Below, in pieces: positions 38,501-43,924 of a stretch of 43,924 nt of DNA. Position 1 is the first letter of the stretch; the number at the start of each line of letters is the position of its first letter. Source of the stretch: a bacterium (GTDB taxonomy: Bacteria > Verrucomicrobiota > Kiritimatiellia > RFP12 > UBA1067); the NCBI GenBank assembly GCA_025360845.1, contig JANYBJ010000325.1:1-43924 (forward strand). The letters run 5' to 3'. The translations under genes were made by a program, and so were the position numbers. The notes below the pieces were generated by a model. It searched no databases, was not told the origin of the DNA, and saw nothing but the letters and a program-made list of their open reading frames with translations.

Positions 38501-39107
38501 TCGCTCCCGTAAGCGTCAGCGTGCCCGTCCCCGTTTTGGTCAAGGCCAGCGAAGCGGCGCCGCCATCGGCGATGGCGCCGCTGATGTCCGTATGGCCCGC
38601 GCCGTCGATGGTCAGCACTTTGGCTCCGGCTGCGCCGCCCGCGCCGCCCGCGATCATGCCGGCGAAAGTGAGCCTCCCGGCAGCACCGGCGTTGGATAAC
38701 AGATACGAGGCGGCCGTGGCCGTGCCGAGCGTGATGGCCGCGTTGACGCGCTCATCGCTGGACACCGTGCCGCTCCTCTGGATCGCGCCGCCGTCGTCCA
38801 GCGTCAGGCTCTGACTGCCAGCGGTGCCGATGGTGTAGGCCGCCGCGCCGGCCGTATCGAAAAGGAGGCTCCCGAGCGTGATGCCGACGCCGAGATCAAG
38901 CGTAATGTTGCCGTTTCCCGCGCCGTTGAAGGTGGCGGTGTCGCCGCTGCCGGGAACGGTGCTGGCGCTCCAGTTTCCTGCATTTGCCCACGTCGAATCG
39001 GCGGTGCCGTTCCAAGAGGCGCTTCCCGCCAAGGCGGACCCCGCCGCCAGCACCGACGTCACAGTCAATGCCGCTATCAATCTCAAACCCGCGTTCGTCG
39101 ATTTCAT
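35586..39107 (-). CDS. Secreted beta-strand-repeat protein with three LamG-type domains
   Basis: 1173 residues from the ATG at 39107 (AAGG upstream). A frame open to 39233 adds 42 Cys-rich residues before the signal and is rejected. The signal RLIAALTVTSVLAAGSALA precedes GSASWNG. Autotransporter-type units (KTGTGTLTLTGANGYSG, KEGAGTQVLGGANSYGG, KVGTGTQTLSGNNTFAG) alternate with three near-identical LamG/concanavalin domains, near residues 222-428, 429-636 and 746-954. Each carries ASAWAYxIY, LFRGxxGxHQLLI, WHMLTVVG and YYVDGxAxGTVxGFDS. No barrel, PEP-CTERM or sortase tail. First gene of the minus-strand cluster and divergent from araC, hence probably the main regulated product. A surface glycan-binding or adhesive role is inference. 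Confidence 0.82.
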   Translation of the reverse strand: MKSTNAGLRLIAALTVTSVLAAGSALAGSASWNGTADSTWANAGNWSASTVPGSGDTATFNGAGNGNITLDLGVGITLGSLLFDTAGAAAYTIGTAGSQSLTLDDGGAIQRSGTVSSDERVNAAITLGTATAASYLLSNAGAAGRLTFAGMIAGGAGGAAGAKVLTIDGAGHTDISGAIADGGAASLALTKTGTGTLTLTGANGYSGPTVINAGRLDLRLTAAVSYKLPASGMTVTNSGSAEAAYNGTVVSSTLEAGAGPGGANAMTIIAGGYLQVGPAVLRAVAGYPITSGNFTASAWAYYIYPGDYVTLFRGGLGDHQLLIHGTKLGAYATMGAGFMDSGYDISALREKWEWHMLTVVGNSGANTMTYYVDGQAVGTVTGFDSKMDIGSIGACFTEQTFCRKLANASIYDRSLSADQVLQLFNDDLAAISYKLPASGSVVTNTGTAAAYNGTVISGTLEAGTGPGGANALALSKDSGYLKVGPAAVNSIPGYPLASGNFTASAWAYHIYADNYATLFRGAYGHHQLLIQGTQLGAWVDNTFKDSGFDISGLREKAEWHMLTVVGSSGADTMTYYVDGHAEGTVNGFDSKTEIGSIGATFGQQTFCQKIASACIHNRSFSADQVLQLYNSDLANLPPAPVLPTTTRVQIAAGATLDLGGTRQRIGSLADSGSTAGRVTTSGGPATLTIGGDNTSTSFYGTIQGDLTLIKEGAGTQVLGGANSYGGATVVNGGTLKLRLPPAAPSGVAVGYNLPASGPAVPNSGSAGAAFNGAVVDGRLEVGIGPGGANAMIVTKNSGYLEVGTAVFGAVAGYPITSGNFTASAWAYYIYADDYATLFRSAFGQHQLLIHGTRLGAWDGGGFQDSSYDIGALRERNEWHMLTVVGSSSANTMTYYVDGQAVGTVAGFDSTTDIGSVGANFFQQTFCQKLASACIYDGSLSADQVRQLFLANLAGTLTGALPVATRVQLASGATLDLGGGSQQVGSLADTGGTGGTITNSGAPAMLTIGGDNTSPSFSGSLQGALSLTKVGTGTQTLSGNNTFAGDVLVQGGTLAVSGGTDVIPDTAAVEVRADAILSVSGPELIGALRVDLLGAGTVTRLTPKPNGALYLVHASGAPLTWTIPLAVTSVENASALGTWIIYANGVELKGYALGYDASSGRLRLYKKGTLITVL
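36245..38445 (-). repeat. Three intragenic LamG-coding DNA repeats
   Basis: Copies lie at about 37823-38445, 37200-37822 and 36245-36868. Copies 1 and 2 are directly tandem (period about 618 bp). Copy 3 is offset by about 954 bp because a beta-strand unit of about 330 bp is interposed, and a second such unit follows copy 3. Landmark: a CACCTGGTCTGCGCT run near 36276, 37230 and 37848. High nucleotide identity points to recent duplication or gene conversion. Confidence 0.8.
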
Positions 39108-39329
39108 GGATGCCCTTGCCTTTCTGTGCGGTGTTGCCACACAAAACGAAGTCGTTTTGCACTCGCAGAGCGTTGCTCCGTTTTTTCCGATAGTCGTCAC
39201 ATTCTCACAATGTTGACCGCCACAAAAGAACATTTGAGGTTCAAGATGTGACTAGTATGGTCATTTTGTGACACCTGATTTATGGGTTTCGCATTTCTAT
39301 CATTCCGGCATTATGCTATCTTACCCGCG
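39108..39329. promoter_or_regulatory. Divergent regulatory region of the LamG gene and araC-type gene
   Basis: AT-rich by local standards. The inverted pair GTCACAT (39196-39202) / ATGTGAC (39246-39252) and related CACAA/TTGTG words (39206, 39221, 39266) are candidate regulator sites. Possible plus-strand promoters are TTGAGG-N16-TATGGT (39234-39261) and TTCGCA-N18-TATGCT (39288-39317). Both are weak matches. Confidence 0.35.
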
Positions 39330-40241
39330 ATGGTCAAAGGCCACACATACGCGGAACTCTCGGATAAACGGGTGTTCGACGCCCTGGACGCGGCGCGCAT
39401 CTGGGATCTCAAGCGGCACGGCTGGCGCGTGCATGCCACGGGCGGCAGTCAACATGTGATCGGCGACACCACGTACTGGTGGCACGGCGAGGAGCGCGGC
39501 GGCAACCCGGCGCACCCGTTCGTCATCGTGCAGTTCACACTGTCGGGGTGGGGCTGTTTCGAGCAGGAGGGCACCTGCCACCGGATCGGCGCCGGTAACG
39601 GGTTTATCGCTCTCGTGCCTTCCGACCATATCTATTACCTGCCCGAAGCCTCGCCGGACTGGCGCTTCATCTGGCTCGACGTCTGGCACCCCTACGCCGT
39701 CGCGCGCCTGACCGCCCTGAGCGATCAGATCGGCCCCCGCCTCACCGTCGCTCCGGAGTCGGCGGTGATGCAGCGCATGATCGACATCCTGGAGCGGCTG
39801 GCGTTCGGACGCTATCCCGACGACTACGTGCTGGAGGAGGAGGTGCTGGGGTTCTCCGTCGCGCTGGAGCGGCACATGATGCAGCATCGCTATCCGACCG
39901 CCGAACGTGACGCGTGGCTGCAGGAAATCCGTGACCTGACTCTGGCCAGGCTCGCCGACCCGCCGTCGGTCGAAGAGCTGGCCCGCCATTACCGGCAGAG
40001 CCGCACCCAGTTCAGCCACCTGTTCAAACGCGCGACGGGGCTCGCGCCCGCGGAGTTTGTCGACTCGGTCCGCCTCTCTTCGGGCGCAGGCCTGCTGGAG
40101 AGCGGCACCGGAAAGCTGGAGGTCATCGCGCGGGCCACCGGCTACCGCTCGGCCACCCAGTTCTGCAAGGCCTTCCGCAAGGTCTACGCGCTCACGCCGG
40201 GCGCCTACCGCGCCTACTACGGACGGCACGAACCCGCGTGA
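39330..40241 (+). CDS. AraC-family transcriptional regulator
   Basis: 303 residues from the ATG at 39330; an in-frame ATG at 39282 would add 16 residues coded by AT-rich, promoter-like DNA. Neither start has a ribosome site. The N-terminal cupin-like sensor domain (about 25-125) carries YWWHGEERGG, IVQFTLSGWG and GFIALVPSDH. The C-terminal pair of helix-turn-helix motifs (about 205-300) reads SVEELARHYRQSRTQFSHLFKRATG then VIARATGYRSATQFCKAFRKVYALTPGAYR (family-typical FCKAFRK end). It is divergent from the minus-strand glycan cluster by about 220 bp, so it is the likely local activator, responding to a sugar ligand (inference). GLAPAEFVDSVRL links the two motifs. Confidence 0.9.
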   Translation: MVKGHTYAELSDKRVFDALDAARIWDLKRHGWRVHATGGSQHVIGDTTYWWHGEERGGNPAHPFVIVQFTLSGWGCFEQEGTCHRIGAGNGFIALVPSDHIYYLPEASPDWRFIWLDVWHPYAVARLTALSDQIGPRLTVAPESAVMQRMIDILERLAFGRYPDDYVLEEEVLGFSVALERHMMQHRYPTAERDAWLQEIRDLTLARLADPPSVEELARHYRQSRTQFSHLFKRATGLAPAEFVDSVRLSSGAGLLESGTGKLEVIARATGYRSATQFCKAFRKVYALTPGAYRAYYGRHEPA

Positions 40242-40460
40242 GCCGACCGCAACATCCCGTCACACCGGTCGGTTCGGCGGGAAGAGTCAAATGCAGAACC
40301 ATGCCCTATTCTTCTTTGTGTTCTCTGCGTTCTGTGAGGTAATAATAAGTCCAGTTACGATTAGTCGTTTCTCTAGCCAACCGAAGTGGTTTTTGAGACT
40401 ATATCCCGCAACACAACTGAACAGGGTTGTGAAAGGTTATAAAATCGGAGGGAGTAACGA

Positions 40461-41609
40461 ATGAAACAGGTGAAGACGATGGTGGCGGCGCTGGCCGCGG
40501 GTACGGCGGCTTCGGTCGTGTGTGCGGGACTTTACGGCGACACGCCGGATGCGAAACACGCGTGGGCCGTTCATGACAGGAACCGGCCGAGGCCCGCGAT
40601 CATTACGGCCGACCCCGGCAAGCCGCCGTCAGACGCGGTTGTGCTCTTCGACGGCACGTCGCTGGACGCATGGCTCGCGGGTAACGGCAACGAGCCGGCC
40701 AAGTGGAAGATCATCGACGGCGCGATGCAGGTCGTTCCCGGCACCGGCGAGATCCGCACCAAGGAGTCGTTCGGCGACTGTCAGCTCCACATCGAATTCG
40801 CGACGCCGGCCAAAGTCGAGGGCGGCGACCAGGGGCGCGGCAACAGCGGCGTCTTCCTGATGGGCATGCACGAAATCCAGGTGCTGGACAATTTCGACAA
40901 CGACACCTATCCGGACGGCCTGTGCGCGTCGATCTACGCCGAGAATCCGCCGCTGGTGAACGCCTGCCGCAAGCCGGGCGAGTGGCAGACCTACGACATC
41001 GTTTTCCACCAGCCGATCTGGGAGGGCGAGACGCTCAAGCACCCCGGCACGGTGACCGTGGTCCACAACGGCGCGCTGACTCAGGACAACTGGGAGTTCG
41101 AGGGCATGAGCACGCACTGCACGCGCCGGCCGCTGAAGCCGTATGCCAACAAGCTGCCGCTGCGCCTGCAGGACCACAACAACCCCATGCGCTTCCGCAA
41201 CATCTGGATCCGCGAGATCCCGTCGCGCTACGCCAACACGACCCACGGCGGTCCGGCGGCCAACGAGGCGGACGTGAAGGCCTTGCGCGGCCAGACCGCG
41301 GCCAAGCTGTTCGCAGCGGCCAATCCGGCTGACGCGAACAAGGTCGCCGCGCTGCAGCGCCTGCTGGAGATCGTCGGGTACGATACGGCCGACACCTACA
41401 TGAAGCCGGTCGCGGAGCTGACCGACGCCTACCTCAAGGAGCTGGCCGGGCTGGACGCGCAGAAGCTGCAGGACCGCAAGGGCGACATCATCGGCCTGCG
41501 CAACTCGTGCAACGTGCTGACGCGCAACAAGGTCGTGCCCGAGGACTTCAAGCTGAAGGCCGAGCTCCAGCGCATCATCAACGAGAACGGGCTGGAAAAG
41601 AAGAAGTAG
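40461..41609 (+). CDS. Secreted DUF1080 protein (3-keto-disaccharide hydrolase type)
   Basis: 382 residues; start ATG at 40461 with GGAGG nine bases upstream. Signal peptide MKQVKTMVAALAAGTAASVVCA. The DUF1080 (PF06439) beta-sandwich spans about 50-265: DAVVLFDGTSLDAW, KWKIIDGAMQVVPGTGEIRTK, FGDCQLHIEF, NSGVFLMGMHEIQVLDNFDN and LPLRLQDHNNPMRFRNIWIRE are family hallmarks. A helical C-terminal extension (about 270-382) is added. Some family members hydrolyse 3-keto-glycosides, which would fit with a Gfo/Idh/MocA oxidoreductase producing keto sugars; that link is inference. The 219-bp gap before it holds a TTCTTTGTGTTCTCTGCGTT repeat-like run (near 40309) and no gene. Confidence 0.88.
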   Translation: MKQVKTMVAALAAGTAASVVCAGLYGDTPDAKHAWAVHDRNRPRPAIITADPGKPPSDAVVLFDGTSLDAWLAGNGNEPAKWKIIDGAMQVVPGTGEIRTKESFGDCQLHIEFATPAKVEGGDQGRGNSGVFLMGMHEIQVLDNFDNDTYPDGLCASIYAENPPLVNACRKPGEWQTYDIVFHQPIWEGETLKHPGTVTVVHNGALTQDNWEFEGMSTHCTRRPLKPYANKLPLRLQDHNNPMRFRNIWIREIPSRYANTTHGGPAANEADVKALRGQTAAKLFAAANPADANKVAALQRLLEIVGYDTADTYMKPVAELTDAYLKELAGLDAQKLQDRKGDIIGLRNSCNVLTRNKVVPEDFKLKAELQRIINENGLEKKK

Positions 41610-41657
41610 TCAAGGCTGCCGCCCGCGGAGCGGGAACAAACTGCAGGGGCAACGTGT

Positions 41658-41788
41658 TTGAGCGATTAAGATCAGGATTAAGATGAAGATTACGAAGGGT
41701 CCTATGCCCTCCTGATCCTGATCCTAATCCTAATCTTGATCTTGATCGTAATCTTGATCTTGATCTTGATCGTAATCCGCTTGAAGGT
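41658..41788 (+). repeat. Hexamer-core dispersed repeat, copy 2
   Basis: It begins TTGAGCGATTAAGAT and ends ATCGTAATCCGCTTGAAGGT, the same ends as 29047-29135 but with a longer core. The left arm has GATTAAGAT-type units; the right arm is a run of 6-bp steps (TGATCC, TAATCC, TTGATC, GTAATC) in the opposite orientation. It could fold into a long imperfect hairpin between the convergent DUF1080 and YjbQ genes. Short frames through it are low-complexity (Arg/Ser or Ile/Leu runs) and not genes. Confidence 0.75.
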
Positions 41789-41829
41789 GCCGACAAGGTG
41801 GCAGAGGCTTCTCGCCCGTGCCACCTTTT

Positions 41830-42216
41830 TTATTGCACCCAGACGCGGCGCGTGCGGGGGCCGTCGAACTCGCAGAGATAAAGGCCCTGCCACACGCCGA
41901 GGTCGATGCGGCCGCAGGTCACGATGAGGTGCAGCGAACACCCCATCAGCGAGGCCTTCACGTGGGCGGCGGAGTTGCCCTCGGCATGCTCGTAGAACGG
42001 CTGCCGCCAGGGAACCATCGCGTCGAGCTGCTGGAGCATGTCCGAGATCACGGCGGGGTCCGCGTTCTCGTTGACCGTCAGGCCGCACGTGGTGTGCGGG
42101 ACGAAGACGGTCACCGCGCCGTCGCGGAGGCCCAGCGCCTGAACCGCCTGCCGCACCTGCGCGGTGATGTTCACGAACTGTTCGCGCACACGCGTCGGCA
42201 CATCGAAAAATGTCAT
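41830..42216 (-). CDS. YjbQ / UPF0047 family protein (secondary thiamine-phosphate synthase type)
   Basis: 128 residues, a single compact domain of full family length. Conserved motifs: FVPHTTCGLTVNENADP (H41), WRQPFYEHAEGNSAAHVKASLMG and GVWQGLYLCEFDGPRTRRV. The E. coli relative YjbQ shows weak thiamine-phosphate synthase activity in vivo; the true physiological role is unsettled. It is 13 bp downstream of the DUF998-type gene and so probably in the same transcript. Confidence 0.92.
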   Translation of the reverse strand: MTFFDVPTRVREQFVNITAQVRQAVQALGLRDGAVTVFVPHTTCGLTVNENADPAVISDMLQQLDAMVPWRQPFYEHAEGNSAAHVKASLMGCSLHLIVTCGRIDLGVWQGLYLCEFDGPRTRRVWVQ

Positions 42217-42229
42217 GGCTGACTCCTCT

Positions 42230-42904
42230 CTATTTGGCGCTTCGCCGGATCTTGAACAGGAGCATGTTCTGATACACCAGCCAGATGATGAAGGTGCCGA
42301 TCAGCGTCTTTTGTCCGAGCGGCAGCCACGGCTGGAAGGTCAGAAGGTTCTCGTGGTTCAGGCCGACCAGAACGGTCCAGGCCGCCGTCACCAGGACCAG
42401 GGCCGCCAGCCAGAGCCGCTTGGAGAGGCGGCTCTGGAAGCGGGTGTCGGAATCGGCGGAGAGCGCGAGGATCGCCAGCGCCGCGCCCAGGGCGGTGGCG
42501 GCGGTGATGGGATCATGGAGCGGGGCCGCGCGGTCCAGCGGCGTGAGGCCGATCGCCGCCAGGCACGCGCTGGTGAACAGGCCGCAGACCAGCACCGTGC
42601 GACGTGCGAGAGGGTGCTTCACAAACAGCCGACGCGCGGTCCAGAAGAGCGCCGAGGCTCCGCCGGTCAGGAGCATGGCGAGGGCGAACAGTCCGCACGA
42701 GAGCGTGTTGGGCGTGCCGTTGTCGAGATGCGTGCGCCCGAGGTCGCTCACGACGTGCCGGCTGAACGAGTAGCCCTCGGCCGCGCCGGCGTGCCCCGGC
42801 GGGAAACACGCCATGGCGATGCCGAAGAGCACCGGCACAAGCACGGTGCCCGCCGCCAAAGACCAGGCGGCGAGGAGGACAAACGAGTCTTGTTTTTTTG
42901 GCAT
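42230..42904 (-). CDS. DUF998-like membrane protein
   Basis: 224 residues with about six membrane spans. SFSRHVVSDLGRTHLDNG in the first extracytoplasmic region resembles the conserved 'SDLG' segment of DUF998 proteins, whose function is unknown. Later spans include LVCGLFTSACLAAIGLTPL and LWLAALVLVTAAWTVLVGL. It lies between gpsA (37 bp downstream of the gpsA stop) and YjbQ, all read on the minus strand. Neither neighbour suggests a clear role. Confidence 0.7.
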   Translation of the reverse strand: MPKKQDSFVLLAAWSLAAGTVLVPVLFGIAMACFPPGHAGAAEGYSFSRHVVSDLGRTHLDNGTPNTLSCGLFALAMLLTGGASALFWTARRLFVKHPLARRTVLVCGLFTSACLAAIGLTPLDRAAPLHDPITAATALGAALAILALSADSDTRFQSRLSKRLWLAALVLVTAAWTVLVGLNHENLLTFQPWLPLGQKTLIGTFIIWLVYQNMLLFKIRRSAK

Positions 42905-42941
42905 ACCGGCCGGTTTCTCACAGAGGCCTGACCCTGCCCGC

Positions 42942-43924
42942 TCAGCCTTCGGCCTTCATGTCGCGGGTCATGAGGGTGGCGACGGCATCCGCGGCCGCGA
43001 CGCCCTCGTAGCAGAGGCCGTACACGATGTCCGTGATCGGCATTGAGACGGCGAAGTTCCTGCCGAGGGTGTGGATCACCTTGGCGTTCCAGACGCCCTC
43101 GGCCACCATCTTCATGCTGCCCAGGATGGCGCCGATGCTCTCGCCGCGCCCCAGCCGCTCGCCGACCGAGTGGTTGCGGCTATGGCGGCTGGTGCAGGTG
43201 ACGATGAGGTCGCCCACGCCGCTCAGCCCCGCGAAGGTTCCGGGGCACGCGCCGAGCGCGATGCCGAAGCGGGTGATCTCCGAGAGGCCGCGCGTGATGA
43301 GCGCCGCGCGGGTATTGTCGCCGAAGCCGAGTCCGTCCGAGGCGCCCACCGCGATCGCGATGACGTTCTTGACCGCGCCGCCGATCTCCACGCCCAGCGG
43401 GTCGGTGGAGGTGTAGACGCGGAAGAGCGGGCCGCTGAAGAGCTGCTGGACGCGCTTGGCGACCGCCTCATCTTGCGAGGCCGCGACCACGGCGGTGGGG
43501 ATTTTGCGGGCGACCTCTTCGGCATGGCTGGGGCCGGAGAGCACGGCGATGGCGTCGAGCCCGAGAATGTCCTGGGCGAGTTCGCTCATGCGGCAGTGGG
43601 TGGCTTCGCACAGCCCTTTGGTGAGGCTGACGACCAACGTGCCGGAGGGGATCACCCCTTTGAACTTCTCGCAGACGCCCGCGAGGAATTTGGAGGGCGA
43701 GGCGAGAATCACGGCGTCGGCTCCGGAGGCGGCCTCAGCCGGGTCGGCGGTCCAGCGCAGGGTCTCGGGCAGGGCGATGCCGGAGAGGAAGCGGGTGTTC
43801 TCGCGCCCGCTGCGGATCTCGTCGAGATATTCGGGGAAGGGGCCCCAGAGCGTGACCGAGTGTCCGTAGGAGTTGAGCAGGAGGCCGATGGCCGTGCCCC
43901 AGCCGCCGTCGCCGATGATGGTGA
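42942..43924 (-). CDS. gpsA: Glycerol-3-phosphate dehydrogenase [NAD(P)+], 5' end beyond window
   Basis: 326 residues are visible; only the first few codons are missing. The nucleotide-binding loop TIIGDGGWGTAIG (GxGxxG) sits at the window edge. VLSGPSHAEEVARKIPTA, the catalytic-lysine segment GGAVKNVIAIAVGASDGLGFGDN and ALITRGLSE, LSGVGDLIVTC and SRNHSVGERLGRGE are all family hallmarks. It reduces dihydroxyacetone phosphate to sn-glycerol-3-phosphate for phospholipid synthesis. It is probably the first of a gpsA, DUF998-type, yjbQ transcript in this window. Confidence 0.95.
   Translation of the reverse strand, partial: TIIGDGGWGTAIGLLLNSYGHSVTLWGPFPEYLDEIRSGRENTRFLSGIALPETLRWTADPAEAASGADAVILASPSKFLAGVCEKFKGVIPSGTLVVSLTKGLCEATHCRMSELAQDILGLDAIAVLSGPSHAEEVARKIPTAVVAASQDEAVAKRVQQLFSGPLFRVYTSTDPLGVEIGGAVKNVIAIAVGASDGLGFGDNTRAALITRGLSEITRFGIALGACPGTFAGLSGVGDLIVTCTSRHSRNHSVGERLGRGESIGAILGSMKMVAEGVWNAKVIHTLGRNFAVSMPITDIVYGLCYEGVAAADAVATLMTRDMKAEG

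Noticed and set aside
40243-40272. CCGACC/GGTCGG hairpin after the araC-type gene as a terminator
   Set aside because: Only 6 bp of stem with an 18-base loop and no T-tract; probably chance.
41660-41783. CRISPR-like or coding interpretation of the hexamer run
   Set aside because: Units are 6 bp without spacers, and frames through it give low-complexity Ile/Leu or Arg/Ser strings.

Overview
The window is a GC-rich chromosomal segment that looks like a member of the PVC superphylum, most likely Kiritimatiellota, Lentisphaerota or Verrucomicrobiota. The evidence is the gene mix: very large secreted proteins with autotransporter-associated beta-strand repeats but no barrel or PEP-CTERM tail, a sodium:solute symporter in place of SusC/SusD, a Tat-exported Gfo/Idh/MocA oxidoreductase, DUF1080 and PmoA-type proteins, and uroporphyrinogen-decarboxylase-fold proteins beside glycosidases. 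The exact lineage is inference. I found no rRNA, tRNA, CRISPR array, integrase or complete insertion sequence.

Layout. 1-2.4 kb: a repeat-rich leader, then a SAM methyltransferase and an LPG-synthase-type membrane protein (envelope or glycolipid work). 2.4-8.4 kb (minus strand): a 1546-residue beta-strand-repeat protein with three lectin-like domains, and an M24 peptidase with a near-consensus promoter almost on its start codon. 8.4-12.1 kb: housekeeping rpsA (perfect intrinsic terminator) and tyrS. 12.1-21.8 kb (plus strand): a glycan-use run of Gfo/Idh/MocA oxidoreductase, a truncated PmoA-family gene, a GH106-like rhamnosidase, a VapBC module, and a GH2 beta-galactosidase with CBM32. A broken VapB remnant lies just upstream. 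21.8-39.1 kb (minus strand): a glycan locus reading from a LamG/beta-strand surface protein through two unassigned glycosidase-like paralogues, two URO-D-fold proteins and a GH31 enzyme to a sodium:solute symporter, with an AraC-family regulator divergent at its head (39.3 kb). 40.4-41.6 kb: a secreted DUF1080 protein. 41.8-43.9 kb (minus strand): YjbQ, a DUF998-type membrane protein, and gpsA, which runs off the window edge by a few codons.

Working model (inference): surface lectin-like proteins hold a complex galactose-, rhamnose- and xylose/glucose-type glycan; GH2, GH106-like, GH31 and the two unassigned enzymes trim it; the symporter imports released sugar; the oxidoreductase and DUF1080 proteins handle oxidised or 3-keto sugars; the URO-D-fold pair may act on methyl groups; AraC controls expression.

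Intergenic DNA is unusually rich in palindromic repeats: a 133-bp MITE-like element (two copies, one with a near-perfect 10-bp target duplication touching the GH31 stop codon), a hexamer-core element (two copies), CACRAAG inverted repeats, and several cruciform REP-like units. The most original protein signals are the paralogous pair of unassigned glycosidase-like proteins, a C-terminal module shared by two neighbouring enzymes, and the URO-D pair inside a glycan locus.
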